IMG/VR virus record: IMGVR_UViG_3300020204_000404
Coordinates: 1-22,712 of that record
From: a virus
Reading direction: 5' to 3' (one strand)
DNA length: 22,712 nucleotides
In this document: piece by piece, positions 13,192 to 22,712 of the stretch
Numbering within the stretch: the first letter of the stretch is position 1
Layout of the letters: every line of letters begins with the position of its first letter
The notes under the pieces: generated by a model
What the model saw: the letters and a program-made list of their open reading frames with translations, nothing else
What the model was told of the DNA's origin: nothing
Databases searched by the model: none
Position numbers and translations under genes: made by a program

Positions 13192-14379
13192 ATGACAACA
13201 TTTGTAGCAACGATTAATCCAACGCCATTTGGCTTTTTTGATGCCGAGGCTTCTTTTCAAACAGAAGCAGACTCGATGGTTTTATTTGTTAAGCGTAAAT
13301 TAGGCGATGACGTTCTTTCTGTAGAGTTAACAAAGAAAGAAATATGGGCATGTTTCGAAGAGGCATGCTGCGAATACAGTAGATTAATTCATGAGATGAA
13401 GATAACATCTGATTTAACAAACGTTTTGGGGTTGCCAACAGGGTCGACTGATCTAACAAACAGATATGCAAAGCGTACGGTAGAATATCTTCTTAGAATG
13501 GCAGAACCGTATGCGACAGAAGCATACATCGGTGGTTCATATGATGCTACGCTTGGATACATAGAACTTGTTTCTGGTCAACAAGATTACAACATTTATA
13601 ATGACGTTAAAGTTGCTGCCGGTGATGATAAAGACGAAGTAGTATACGACACGATGCCCTCAGGGTCTAAAGGAAAATTAAAAGTTGTTGAGTTATTCCA
13701 TTTTGAGCCACTAGCATCTCAACAATTTTTGTTGAACGCTTCAAATATCACAAACTTTTTAGCAACCAATTTTAACTATGAATCGTATGTTAACTCAACA
13801 GTCTTTTATGTCCTTCCAGTGTTTGAAGATGTTTTAAGAAGAGGTATGTTAGAAACAGCATTTAGGGTTAGAAGATCAAATTATTCTTATGAAATAATTG
13901 GAAGCAATTTAAGAATTTATCCAACGCCTTCAACTAATATTCAAATGGGTAAGCTTTTTATAAAATTAATGAAACCTCATAATCCACTAAATCCGACTGC
14001 ATATGCAGATGACTCGATTTACGGCATATCCGGACCCAACAATATGCCTTTTGGTAACATACCTTTTATTACAATAAATCAACCTGGAAAACAGTGGATT
14101 AGACAATACACGTTAGCATTATGCAAAGAACTTTTAGGTTTAATTAGATCTAAGTTTTCTTCGATACCAATTCCAAACGCAGACTTGCAGCTGAATGGGT
14201 CAGATTTGATTTCTCAAGGTAGGGAAGACAAAGACAAGTTAACGACTCAAATGAAAGAATTTTTAGAAAATTTAACAAGCGCAAAACTTCTTGAGCAAGA
14301 TGCTTTGGCAGCTGAAAATATGCAAAAACAGCTTAGATACATTCCAATGCCGCTAGGCAAAGGAATAGTAATCGGATAA
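13192..14379 (+). CDS. Neck protein, probably T4 gp13-like
   Basis: A 395-aa structural protein, likely part of the head-tail connector. The N-terminal part (about 25-65: MVLFVKRKLGDDVLSVELTK, then a helix with FEEACCEYS) has the pattern of gp13-type neck proteins, in which a conserved VELT-like strand and helical bundle are followed by a Gln/Tyr turn (here YIELVSGQQDYNIYN, about 122-136). The C-terminal half has no clear motif. It is the first of three consecutive genes that follow the T4 order 13-14-15, which supports the call more than the sequence does. AAGGAA at 13177-13182 sets the start. Other possibilities are a portal-associated adaptor or another connector subunit. Confidence 0.6.
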   Translation: MTTFVATINPTPFGFFDAEASFQTEADSMVLFVKRKLGDDVLSVELTKKEIWACFEEACCEYSRLIHEMKITSDLTNVLGLPTGSTDLTNRYAKRTVEYLLRMAEPYATEAYIGGSYDATLGYIELVSGQQDYNIYNDVKVAAGDDKDEVVYDTMPSGSKGKLKVVELFHFEPLASQQFLLNASNITNFLATNFNYESYVNSTVFYVLPVFEDVLRRGMLETAFRVRRSNYSYEIIGSNLRIYPTPSTNIQMGKLFIKLMKPHNPLNPTAYADDSIYGISGPNNMPFGNIPFITINQPGKQWIRQYTLALCKELLGLIRSKFSSIPIPNADLQLNGSDLISQGREDKDKLTTQMKEFLENLTSAKLLEQDALAAENMQKQLRYIPMPLGKGIVIG

Positions 14380-14383
14380 TAAA

Positions 14384-15052
14384 ATGGCAAGGCTTTTCAT
14401 TACCCAACGCGAGATTAACTTTATCTCTGACATAACGAAAGAGATTGTTAAAGATGTCGTCGGTCAAAAAATTTATTATTATCCAATTTCAGAGACAAAA
14501 ACAAAGACTCACGAGGTTTATGAAGAAGCTTTACAAAAGATTTTTGATAATCCAATTTTGATTGAAGCATTGGTCAATAGTGAATTTCAAAATGAAACTA
14601 AAATCAATAAGTTCGGTGTAGATACTCAATTTACTTTAGAGGTCTATATTCAACATCGAGATATGGTTGAAAAAGGAATTAATCCTTCAATAGGAGATTA
14701 TTTTTCTTTTGGTACAATATTTTATGAAATTACTGAATACAAATACATGCGCACTATCTATGGGCAGGCAGAAAATATAGATGGAATTTCTTTAGTAGGA
14801 ACGAGGGTTCGTGAAAGCCAATTCAAGGCTCTTATTAATGGCCCAACTGATCTTAAGTACACAGATCAAGGCGCTATTCAGGATACGTTCGTTCAACAAA
14901 GAGGCTTTGCAAAAAACAAAGAAGGTACGACTGCAGACACAAGAGATTTGGTTAAAAATGGTGTATTGGAACCACCTATCACTGGACCAAAAGAAGTTTC
15001 TAATCTTGGAGATCCAAACGATGTAGGTAATGCTTTTTACGATGAGGATTGA
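14384..15052 (+). CDS. Neck/head-closure protein, T4 gp14-like
   Basis: 222 aa, close in length to T4 gp14 (256 aa). The order of features agrees: an early GQKIYYYPISETKT segment (T4 has a CYYVPREY block there), an EALQKIFDNP helix, FGVDTQFTLEVYIQHRDM (T4: FGMQVQDEVTLSI), then PSIGDYFSFGTIFYEITEY (T4: PKEGDLIYFPMDNSLFEI). It would help seal the DNA-filled head and receive the tail. It begins 4 bp after the gp13-like gene and ends 2 bp before the gp15-like start, so the three are surely co-translated. No strong ribosome site of its own is seen; termination upstream may supply ribosomes. Confidence 0.75.
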   Translation: MARLFITQREINFISDITKEIVKDVVGQKIYYYPISETKTKTHEVYEEALQKIFDNPILIEALVNSEFQNETKINKFGVDTQFTLEVYIQHRDMVEKGINPSIGDYFSFGTIFYEITEYKYMRTIYGQAENIDGISLVGTRVRESQFKALINGPTDLKYTDQGAIQDTFVQQRGFAKNKEGTTADTRDLVKNGVLEPPITGPKEVSNLGDPNDVGNAFYDED

Positions 15053-15054
15053 TT

Positions 15055-16374
15055 ATGCCAGTTAGACATAATTCAAAAAGTCGCCCGAGGTTTGGTGTAA
15101 ATGGAATTAATACAGATTCGCATAATGGAAATCCTACGTTCACTATCCCACCAGTAGGTGTAGAGGATGTCGACGTTGCCTTATTTAAATTATTTGATAA
15201 TGAGATTAAGTTACAGGTAGGATCAAAAGATACAGAATTTAAAAAGGTTCCTGTCATTTTTGCGACAGGAGAAAAATGGGCGATATTAAAGAAAAGAAGA
15301 GCATTAAGAGATAGAAATAACTCTTTGATCCTTCCTTTGATTACGATAGCAAGAAACAATATTTCTCAAGATTTAGGTAGTGATATTGCAGGTAGAGGAA
15401 TTAATCAGCAAACAAGCGAAATCATTATTCGTAGACGGCTTGACAAATCTGATAGAAATTATCAAAATTTAATAAATCGTTATTTATTACAAAATCAAAA
15501 GAACGTTGCAACCAATCCTCAGTTGGCTCACATTGATGAACAAATATTAACTGAAAGAAAAGTAGGAGAAGACTCGAATACTCGAACAGGATTAGATGGT
15601 GCATGGTTAGCAGATATAAAAAAGAATAATATTTTTGAAACAATCGTCATACCATCTCCTCAATTTTGCACTGTTAGCTATGAAGTAACGATGTGGACGC
15701 AATATACGCAACATATGAATCAATTGATTGAACAAATTATTTCATCATTTTTGCCACAAGGAAATGCATGGCAATTAAACACACCAAAAGGGTATTGGTT
15801 TATAGCAACAGTAGACAATAACTCATATGATCCAGAAAATAATTTAGATGAGTTAGGTCAAGAAGAAAGAATTATCAAATACAAATTTAATATTAGCGTA
15901 AAAGCGTACATTTTTGCTTCGCAAGATCCTAACACGGGAATTCCTGTAAAAAGATATGTTTCATCACCCATTATTTCTTTTGAAACAAATGTTTTTGCTG
16001 GTGTCGTTAATAATGAGTCAAATTCAATAGTTGCTAATCCATTCTTAGGTTCTGATGATCCGACTCTACCATTATCAGATGAAGTAAATAGAAGAAGAGA
16101 TCAAAGAAACACAAACGGAACTCGTCTATATGATCCTAAAGATTCTTCAATATCAAATGATTCAGCAAATAGCACTAGAAATTCTAAATCTAATCAAATT
16201 GAACCTTTATATAGAAAAACACCAGGCGGGTATGTTAGGGTTTATGCTGTAAACCAAACATCAGGAGAGTCCGTCATTAAGCCAGCTTCACAAGTTAGCG
16301 CTACCCCCGCGCCGTTAACGGCTGATGCTTTATTAGGAGGTTTATCATATCATATCATCGGAGAAGATGATTGA
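15055..16374 (+). CDS. Tail terminator / sheath stabiliser, T4 gp15-like
   Basis: 439 aa from the ATG at 15055, chosen over a TTG at 15049 because GAGG (15044-15047) lies 7 nt before it. Two blocks match T4 gp15: KKVPVIFATGEKWAI followed by a LILPLITI strand (T4: IRVPITYASKEHF and ETILPRINL), and IPSPQFCTVSYEVTMWTQYT followed by QLIEQIISSFLPQ (T4: PSPIKMIYELSIFTRY and FQIVEQILPYFQP). In T4 this protein forms the hexameric ring that ends the tail tube and sheath and joins the neck. It is larger than T4 gp15 (272 aa), with an insert between the two blocks and a long Asn/Ser-rich C-terminal tail. It sits directly before the sheath genes, as expected. Confidence 0.8.
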   Translation: MPVRHNSKSRPRFGVNGINTDSHNGNPTFTIPPVGVEDVDVALFKLFDNEIKLQVGSKDTEFKKVPVIFATGEKWAILKKRRALRDRNNSLILPLITIARNNISQDLGSDIAGRGINQQTSEIIIRRRLDKSDRNYQNLINRYLLQNQKNVATNPQLAHIDEQILTERKVGEDSNTRTGLDGAWLADIKKNNIFETIVIPSPQFCTVSYEVTMWTQYTQHMNQLIEQIISSFLPQGNAWQLNTPKGYWFIATVDNNSYDPENNLDELGQEERIIKYKFNISVKAYIFASQDPNTGIPVKRYVSSPIISFETNVFAGVVNNESNSIVANPFLGSDDPTLPLSDEVNRRRDQRNTNGTRLYDPKDSSISNDSANSTRNSKSNQIEPLYRKTPGGYVRVYAVNQTSGESVIKPASQVSATPAPLTADALLGGLSYHIIGEDD

Positions 16375-16436
16375 TTTTTATTTTTGGTTTTTTTCAAATA
16401 CTTATAAGAAAGTTTGTTGCATGAAGGAGTAGTATA

Positions 16437-19400
16437 ATGGCTGAGCAGGTTTTTAGATCTCCTAATTTTTTTGAGCGTGAGATTGAGCTTAAAGCTCCAG
16501 CATCAGCAGGACCAATTGGAGTTCCAGCAGGTGTTATCGGTACATCTAACAAAGGTCCGGCATTCATTCCGGTCACCGTTGCTAGCTTTCAAGAGTTTGT
16601 TAACATATTTGGCGATTTAGATCCAAAGAAGTTTGGTCCATATGCAGTCAATGAGTTTTTAAAGAATAGAACAGCGCTTACTTACATGAGAGTATTAGGC
16701 GCTGGTGCTAACAAAACCACGACGGATATTTCAAATACAGCCGCATCCGGCCGCGTAAAAAATGCAGGTTTCAAGCTTGAAGGTGTTGTTTCAACAGCCA
16801 ACGGAGCGTTAGGCCGCCACAACGGTGCAATACAATTTTTATCTGCAGATCATACGCTTCAAACGAATGAAGCTTATGGTATGCCGATGTTTACTGATAA
16901 TGATTCACGTACCCAAGCTTCTAATATGAATCTTATTAGAGGCGTCGTCATGATGGCCACAGGAACTAGAATGATGGTTCTTGATGGAAATCAGTCTGTT
17001 CCTACAGCATTCAATGGGATGGCTGTTACCGATGACGCAGCGTTAGTTAAATCTGGAAAATTTAAGTTAGTCATCTCTTCTACTTTAGGCTCTGCATATT
17101 CATTTGATGACGGAGTTCCTGGAATTAAAGTATATACAGCATCAATGAACCCGTCAGATGATGATTACTTTGGAAAAGTTCTTAACAAAGACCCAGAAAA
17201 GTTTGCAACATATCAACATCTTCTCTATGCCGATTATGCAGTTGATGATGAAGTTGCTACAGTTGCTAATGATGACTACGTTGCAGTTCTTTCTGGTTCT
17301 TCATTAACCAGCAACGTTTCTGGCGAATCTACAACTGAATTCCGCAAGGCTTTCGGAGCTTTCGACACACGTTATGTTTCTCCTAAGACATCATACTTTA
17401 TTTCTCAGCCATTCGGCGCAACAGAGTATGATCTATTTGCAATTGAAGCTCTCGATGATGGAGCATATGCAAACAGCCTTTACAAGGTCTCAATTGCAAA
17501 TCTCAAGGTTTCTGAGAATGAAGCGGATGAATATGGAATATTCAACGTTCAAATTCGCGACTGGAATGACACAGACATCAACCCAGTCATTCTTGAAGAG
17601 TTTGTGAATTGTTCTTTAAACCCAGATTCAGATAATTATGTCGGAAAACTGATTGGTGATCGTAAGGTTACTTACGATTTTGACCAAGACATCGTTTCTG
17701 AAAGAAGGATTATATCTACGGGTAAGTACTCCAACGTTTCTAAGTACGTCAGAGTTATTATTAATTCAGCAGTTGAAGACAAGAAAGTTCCTGCAAAATC
17801 TCTTCCATTCGGGTTCAGAGGACCAGAACTTTTAAAGACCAATGATTCTCTAAATGATGGTTCAACAGGTGCTAAGAGGCTTGCTGGTTTATTTACAATA
17901 GATTCTTCAGGAATCTTATCACAATCAATCTTGCCTCCTGTTCCATTTAGGTTTAAAGTAACAAAAGGTCCGATGTCAGCCCCAGCTTGGGACGGTGATC
18001 CAGGACCTCAAGAAGTTGCATCACCTCAATTCTATTGGGGCGTCAAGTTTGAAAGAAATAATGTTCCTCTCAATGTAAATCTTTCTGAAGTTAAAAATCC
18101 TCTTCTTGAAAGCTACACTAAGTTTGCAGGTATTAAGAAGCTCGACGTTCTCGTGACCGGTTCCGGCGCTGATACTTTCAATAACAACAAATTCTCGTTG
18201 TCAAAGGTCGCATTCTCTGCAGGAACGATATCTAATCTAACTGGAACAATTCGTGCTCATATGCGAGAAGCTGCGTATGTAAGAAACGCAAAGCTAGATC
18301 CTACAACTTATATGATCAATGATCCTGTTTTAGGAAATAGAATCACGTTTGCTTCATTGCTATCAAATGGACAACCTTATGAATTTAACAAGTATTCTTC
18401 ATTTGCTAAATTCACAACATTCATGCAAGGTGGATTTGACGGTCTAAATGTCCTCGATTCTGCTGCCGCCCGAATGAATGATAAGGCAACATCATTTGAA
18501 ACACCACATGGTGGAGCTTCTGCAACTTATCTACCAGCCGGCCTCGCTTCAAATCAAGCAGGAACTGGTGTCGACAATAACTCAGTTAATTCTTACATTA
18601 CTGCGGTCGATGTTATGACGGATCCTCTACAAGTCAACGTCAATCTTTTGGCATTACCTGGAATTCGTGAAGATTATATCACGAACTATGCATCAAAGAA
18701 AGTTCGTGATTACGGTCTTTCGATGTACGTAATGGATCTTCCAAATTATGACGATAATAGTAATAGAATTTATGATGATTCTGCTGCTAAGATTAGCGTT
18801 GAAAATACTGCTTTAACATTCGAAGCAAGAATTTTTGATAACAATTATGTTGCAACTTACTTCCCAAACGTTTATGTAAATGATGTAACAAATGCCAAGT
18901 ATGTCAAAGTACCAGCTTCAGTTGCAGCATTAGGTGCGTTAGGATTTAATGATAGAGCCGCATATCCTTGGTTTGCTCCAGCAGGATTTAATCGTGCAGC
19001 GCTTGATTTTGTCAACAACGTCGAGGTTAGATTAAACGTGTCTGATAGAGATCGTCTCTACGATGCACGCATCAATCCAATTGCAACATTCCCAAGACTA
19101 GGCTTCGTGATTTACGGACAAAAGACGCTACAAATCAGAAAGTCAGCTCTTGATAGAGTCAACGTGCGTCGTCTTCTTCTTGAGGTCAAGAGACTTGTCA
19201 TAAACATTGCAAATAGAATTGTGTTTGAACAAAACACGCCTGCCGTCAGAAATAAATTCGTAGCTGATGCAATTCTTCAACTAAGTCTCATACAATCGCA
19301 GGCCGGCATTGAAGCATACCAAGTTGTGATGAACGAGACAAATAATACGCAAGAAGACGTTGATCTTAACCGTCTTAATGGTAGAATCGTAGTTGTTCCA

Positions 19401-19466
19401 ACAAGGGCAATTGAGTTCATTGCAATTGACTTCATCGTTACAAACTCTGGAGTTCAATTCGTTTGA
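16437..19466 (+). CDS. Tail sheath protein, copy 1
   Basis: 1009 aa, forms the contractile sheath around the tail tube. The N-terminal block GVPAGVIGTSNKGPAFIPV (28-46) and FGDLDPKKFGPYAVNEFL are standard for phage and contractile-injection sheaths. The conserved C-terminal domain starts about 904 (ALDRVNVRRLLLEVKR) and ends with IVVVPTRAIEFIAIDFIV, the strand-handshake part. A YPWFAPAG motif lies near 842. At 1009 residues against 659 in T4 gp18, the extra length is in the middle, probably outward-facing domains. AAGGAG at 16424-16429 gives a strong ribosome site. Paralogous to the next gene along its whole length. Confidence 0.95.
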   Translation: MAEQVFRSPNFFEREIELKAPASAGPIGVPAGVIGTSNKGPAFIPVTVASFQEFVNIFGDLDPKKFGPYAVNEFLKNRTALTYMRVLGAGANKTTTDISNTAASGRVKNAGFKLEGVVSTANGALGRHNGAIQFLSADHTLQTNEAYGMPMFTDNDSRTQASNMNLIRGVVMMATGTRMMVLDGNQSVPTAFNGMAVTDDAALVKSGKFKLVISSTLGSAYSFDDGVPGIKVYTASMNPSDDDYFGKVLNKDPEKFATYQHLLYADYAVDDEVATVANDDYVAVLSGSSLTSNVSGESTTEFRKAFGAFDTRYVSPKTSYFISQPFGATEYDLFAIEALDDGAYANSLYKVSIANLKVSENEADEYGIFNVQIRDWNDTDINPVILEEFVNCSLNPDSDNYVGKLIGDRKVTYDFDQDIVSERRIISTGKYSNVSKYVRVIINSAVEDKKVPAKSLPFGFRGPELLKTNDSLNDGSTGAKRLAGLFTIDSSGILSQSILPPVPFRFKVTKGPMSAPAWDGDPGPQEVASPQFYWGVKFERNNVPLNVNLSEVKNPLLESYTKFAGIKKLDVLVTGSGADTFNNNKFSLSKVAFSAGTISNLTGTIRAHMREAAYVRNAKLDPTTYMINDPVLGNRITFASLLSNGQPYEFNKYSSFAKFTTFMQGGFDGLNVLDSAAARMNDKATSFETPHGGASATYLPAGLASNQAGTGVDNNSVNSYITAVDVMTDPLQVNVNLLALPGIREDYITNYASKKVRDYGLSMYVMDLPNYDDNSNRIYDDSAAKISVENTALTFEARIFDNNYVATYFPNVYVNDVTNAKYVKVPASVAALGALGFNDRAAYPWFAPAGFNRAALDFVNNVEVRLNVSDRDRLYDARINPIATFPRLGFVIYGQKTLQIRKSALDRVNVRRLLLEVKRLVINIANRIVFEQNTPAVRNKFVADAILQLSLIQSQAGIEAYQVVMNETNNTQEDVDLNRLNGRIVVVPTRAIEFIAIDFIVTNSGVQFV

Positions 19467-19527
19467 TTAAAAAAAACTTAGGTAATCTGATACTTATCAA
19501 TCAAGCAAATCGGTAGGAGCGAAATAA
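19467..19527 (+). other. Gap between the two sheath genes
   Basis: 61 bp. It holds an A-rich run, a 12-bp inverted repeat TGATACTTATCA (19488-19499) and the ribosome site TAGGAG (19514-19519). No terminator is visible, so both sheath genes are probably on one message. Confidence 0.4.
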
Positions 19528-22500
19528 ATGGCACAGCTCAAGTTTGGCAGCGCAGGCGTAACAACAAGAGAATTAGATCTAACAGGACCGGTAGAGGTAT
19601 CACCAACTGGAGTACCTGCAGGCGTTATCGGTACAGCAGTTAAAGGACCGGCTTTCGTTCCGTTAACATATGGCACTCTATCAGACTTTTTTGCAAAGTT
19701 TGGTGAAAGTGACTCAAAGAAATTTGGACCTTTGGCCGTTTCAGAATGGTTAAGAAGAGCAGGTTCTGTAACCTACTTAAGAGTTTTAGGCACCGGCGAC
19801 GGTAAAAAACGTGCGACATCTGGAACGACAGCAGGTGATGTTACGAACGCTGGATTTACGGTAGGAGAAGAATTACCATCTGTAACCGATGGTTCTTTAT
19901 CATCAAATCCATTTGCAAATTCTGAAGGAATCCCTGGAAGAACATACTTCTTAGGATGTTTTATGTCTGAGTCTGCTGGCTCTTCTGTATTTAGTTCCGC
20001 AGGAATTCAAGGCGTTGGAAGCATTAATTCTATAGTAAATGGAGCAGTTCCGATTGTAAGAGGCGTCCTAATGGCTCCTTCTGGTGTAGTTCTTAGACTT
20101 TCTGCGTCTGCTGTAGGAATCGATTCCTCTAAACCAGCTTCCAGCATAATTGGTAATAATTCTGTAACGAACAAAGGAACATCATTAGGAACTTTGGTTC
20201 TATCTGATGTAAAGCAAGAATTTACGTTGATGCTAAATGGCCACAAAGGAACAAATTCTTTGTATCCGAATGTTATTACAGCATCATTCAACGTAACTTC
20301 TTCAAATTATATTAGCAAAGTTCTAAACACGGATCCTTACAAGATTCAAGAAGCAGGACATTATCTGGCTGCTCATTGGGACATCCACCCAGTATTAGCT
20401 GTAGTTACGGGCTCCGGTGTAGTGTCTGAAGCGCCAATCGCAGCTGGGTTAGAAAGATCTGCTTTTCTTTTATCATCATCATTGGCAAGAAACGTCGGTT
20501 CTTCCGTCGTTCCAAACTATGAAGGATTCCGTGATAGATTCTCAAGTGCAAAAACCTCTTGGATTATTTCGCAAAAGTTCGGTGGATCACCTCAAAATCT
20601 ATTTAAGTTACATTCTTTAGATGCTGGTGCAGGTATTTCTAACCAATACAAGATTTCTATTTACAACATCGTTCCATCATCTGATCCTTCTAACAAATAC
20701 GGTTCTTTTAGCCTTTCGATAAGAAGCTTAACGGACACCGATATCGATCAAAAGGTTTTAGAAAGATGGGAAGGGGTAAACCTAGATCCATCTTCTGATA
20801 GATACGTCGCTAAAGTCTTAGGAGATGTTAACGCTTATTATGACTTTGATAGAGATGAAGCAGAACAAAAGCTTATCGTTGATGGAAACTATGAACTTCG
20901 CTCACGTTATGTAAGAGTTGAAGTTTCTGATGCCGTAACAAATGAGACGATTGACCCAACCGCTTTACCAATGGGATTCAGAGGAATTTCTCATCTTGTA
21001 ACTTCTGGTTCATCACCATTAGCACCATTAAGTGAGGTTGATTCTTCTGCATTAAGCATAGCTACATTTACAAGAAATACGATCGAACCACCGCTTCCAT
21101 TCAGAAATCATTTAAATGATGGAACAGGACAACAAACTCAAGTTAACGTTAGATACCATTGGGGTGCTAAGTTTGAACATATCACAAACTTAGTTGAACA
21201 AAATAGCTCAATTCTTCAAGATAAATCATTTCATAGCTTTACGAAACATTTTCCAACGCATTCTACAGTTAACATGAACTTTGCAGTTGAGGATAACACC
21301 GGTGTTGCTGACACTGCAACAAATGGTATCTTGGATGTTGATAGATTCTGTAACAATATTTTTTCCTTAGAAAATATTAAGATAACAACTGGGTCAAATG
21401 GTACGGTCGCACAAAATAATGATTGGCAATATGCAACTTACGTTAGAAAAGGAAACATCATCACTGATGATGCCGCAAAGACAAGAGCGGTTCAAATCAG
21501 CGATCTTACAAATTCTCAAAATCGTAAATTCTTAAAGTTCTCTTTCATTATGCAAGGAGGATTTGACGGAGTTAATATTTTCGATAAAGATGAAGCAGAG
21601 ATTAACAACGCTGCAGTCGTAGCTGATATGAATGATGTTGATAGAGGCCGCAACGTCGGACCCAACGTTTCAGCATATCTTAAGGCTCTCGATGTTATGA
21701 AAAATACGACAAACGTAGATATCCAGCTTCTTGCAATCCCAGGCATTCGTGCCCCGATCATCACAGACGAAGCTATTAGAGCGACAGAAGAACGATTCGA
21801 CGCTCTATACATTATGGACGTTGAACAAGTAGACAAGAACGGAAACTTGATCAATATCTCATCTACGACAAAACCATCTGTTAAGGAGACAGTAGATCAA
21901 CACAAGGCTCGTAATCTTAATACGTCATTTGCGGCCGCATATTTCCCTGACGTTTTAATGAAGGATCCTTCTAAACCAACAAACTCTATAATCGTTCCAC
22001 CATCAGTAGTTGTCATGGGCGCCTTAGCATTGAACGATTCTTTAGGATACCCCTGGTTTGCACCAGCTGGTTTAACCAGAGGAGAGCTTCCAACAACCCT
22101 TGAGACAAGCATTCAACTTAAGGATGTAGATCTTGATTCGCTCTATGATGAAGACATCAACCCAATCTACGCTCCTTCTACAACGACCCGTGGAGGAACT
22201 AATCCAAAAGGTGGTGTAGTTGTCTGGGGTCAAAAGACGATGCTTCAAACTGCATCTGCGCTTGATAGAATCAACGTCCGTAGACTTCTTATCGACATTC
22301 GCCGTCAAGTTCGTGAGATTGCTCAAACAATCATCTTCGAACCAAACCGTGAAGCAACATTGGCTCGCTTCTCTGCAGCAGTGACACCACGTCTTCAGAG
22401 AATCCAAGCTCTCGCCGGGCTTGAGAGATTCCGCGTTATCATTGATTCTTCGACGACGACGCAGGCAGATGTTGAAAACAACACTGTACGTGGCAAGATC

Positions 22501-22578
22501 TTCTTACAACCCACTAAGACAGTTGAATTCGTCTCCTTGGATTTCGTTGTGGCCAACAACCTTCAACAAGTTCAATAA
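19528..22578 (+). CDS. Tail sheath protein, copy 2
   Basis: 1016 aa, a full paralogue of the preceding gene. The N-terminus has GVPAGVIGTAVKGPAFVPL and FGESDSKKFGPLAVSEWL. The middle shares FIMQGGFDGVNIFD with the copy before (FMQGGFDGLNVLD). The C-terminal domain of 106 residues (ALDRINVRRLLIDIRR to the end) is the same length as in copy 1, and YPWFAPAG is kept near 841. The reading frame is intact and all conserved blocks remain, so both copies should be functional. The copies differ widely in sequence, so the duplication is old. They may build a mixed sheath, occupy different tail zones, or serve different virion states. TAGGAG at 19514-19519 is the ribosome site. Confidence 0.95.
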   Translation: MAQLKFGSAGVTTRELDLTGPVEVSPTGVPAGVIGTAVKGPAFVPLTYGTLSDFFAKFGESDSKKFGPLAVSEWLRRAGSVTYLRVLGTGDGKKRATSGTTAGDVTNAGFTVGEELPSVTDGSLSSNPFANSEGIPGRTYFLGCFMSESAGSSVFSSAGIQGVGSINSIVNGAVPIVRGVLMAPSGVVLRLSASAVGIDSSKPASSIIGNNSVTNKGTSLGTLVLSDVKQEFTLMLNGHKGTNSLYPNVITASFNVTSSNYISKVLNTDPYKIQEAGHYLAAHWDIHPVLAVVTGSGVVSEAPIAAGLERSAFLLSSSLARNVGSSVVPNYEGFRDRFSSAKTSWIISQKFGGSPQNLFKLHSLDAGAGISNQYKISIYNIVPSSDPSNKYGSFSLSIRSLTDTDIDQKVLERWEGVNLDPSSDRYVAKVLGDVNAYYDFDRDEAEQKLIVDGNYELRSRYVRVEVSDAVTNETIDPTALPMGFRGISHLVTSGSSPLAPLSEVDSSALSIATFTRNTIEPPLPFRNHLNDGTGQQTQVNVRYHWGAKFEHITNLVEQNSSILQDKSFHSFTKHFPTHSTVNMNFAVEDNTGVADTATNGILDVDRFCNNIFSLENIKITTGSNGTVAQNNDWQYATYVRKGNIITDDAAKTRAVQISDLTNSQNRKFLKFSFIMQGGFDGVNIFDKDEAEINNAAVVADMNDVDRGRNVGPNVSAYLKALDVMKNTTNVDIQLLAIPGIRAPIITDEAIRATEERFDALYIMDVEQVDKNGNLINISSTTKPSVKETVDQHKARNLNTSFAAAYFPDVLMKDPSKPTNSIIVPPSVVVMGALALNDSLGYPWFAPAGLTRGELPTTLETSIQLKDVDLDSLYDEDINPIYAPSTTTRGGTNPKGGVVVWGQKTMLQTASALDRINVRRLLIDIRRQVREIAQTIIFEPNREATLARFSAAVTPRLQRIQALAGLERFRVIIDSSTTTQADVENNTVRGKIFLQPTKTVEFVSLDFVVANNLQQVQ

Positions 22579-22633
22579 AATAAATCGTAAAAAAGTATTT
22601 AATAATTTAGGTATTAAAATAATGGATTAATTT

Positions 22634-22666
22634 TTAAGGGCTTCTTTGGAGGCCCTTAATTATTTG
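22634..22666 (+). terminator. Terminator after the sheath genes
   Basis: TTAAGGGC (22634-22641) pairs with GCCCTTAA (22652-22659) around a 10-nt loop, followed by TTATTTG. The stem is good but the T-run is interrupted, so strength is moderate. Confidence 0.65.
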
Positions 22667-22678
22667 TACTATCATGCG

Positions 22679-22707
22679 TTGAATTAACAGGTCATATAGT
22701 TTATAAC
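22679..22707 (+). promoter_or_regulatory. Sigma70-type promoter at right edge
   Basis: TTGAAT (22679-22684) and TATAAC (22702-22707) are 17 bp apart, 4/6 and 5/6 matches to consensus. Being just after a terminator, it probably starts the next transcription unit beyond the window, where the tail tube gene would be expected in a T4-like order. Confidence 0.5.
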
Positions 22708-22712
22708 ACCGC

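Noticed and set aside
22072-22407. Minus-strand frame opposite the end of sheath copy 2
   Set aside because: The plus strand is conserved sheath coding sequence; the complement has no family-like features or start signal.
1-22712. CRISPR array, integrase or attachment site
   Set aside because: I saw no regularly spaced repeats and no recombinase motifs; the only short tandem repeat is the two-copy unit at 11491-11529.

Overview
The window is part of a large tailed phage genome with a contractile tail, distantly related to T4. This rests on the gene content: scaffold, a gp23-type major capsid protein, neck proteins, a gp15-type tail terminator and two tail sheath genes. Every convincing gene is on the plus strand. 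The host is not named by the sequence. Shine-Dalgarno sites, two lipoproteins, a Tat signal and a cell-wall peptidase point to a bacterium, probably with an outer membrane. The DUF1588/DUF1585 plus DUF1501/DUF1552 gene set in the middle is typical of Planctomycetota, Myxococcota and Bdellovibrionota-like lineages, so a host in that range is my best inference.

Layout. (1) 1-3512, head module: a scaffold/prohead core gene that is already open at base 1, then the major capsid gene and a strong terminator. (2) 3526-6580, selfish-DNA zone: two free-standing homing endonuclease genes with related N-terminal DNA-binding modules but different nuclease domains, a decayed TnpB zinc-ribbon remnant followed by a 20-bp perfect palindrome, and a small HNH endonuclease. 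Several of these genes appear to be read from promoters that sit almost on the start codon. (3) 6630-10748, cargo zone: three tightly spaced genes for exported proteins. They are a lipoprotein with a CANCH heme-type motif (DUF1588/DUF1585 type), a cysteine-rich lipoprotein, and a Tat-signal protein of DUF1501/DUF1552 type. I know of no standard phage role for this set, and it is the most unusual content here. (4) 10868-12272, small genes: a basic 88-aa protein in its own promoter/terminator unit, then four small proteins, one of them (59 aa) in a gene of only 180 bases. (5) 12282-22578, lysis and tail module: an M15 peptidase endolysin, gp13-like and gp14-like neck proteins, a gp15-like tail terminator, and two tandem tail sheath paralogues of about 1,000 residues each. 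A terminator and a good sigma70-type promoter at the right edge start a new transcription unit.

How it works together. Scaffold and capsid protein build the prohead, the gp13/gp14-like proteins close the head, and the gp15-like protein caps the tail and joins it to the head. The sheath proteins form the contractile tube, and the M15 enzyme cuts peptidoglycan. The homing endonucleases and TnpB remnant mark the interval after the capsid gene as an insertion hot spot, which probably explains how the exported three-gene cargo came to lie between head and tail genes.
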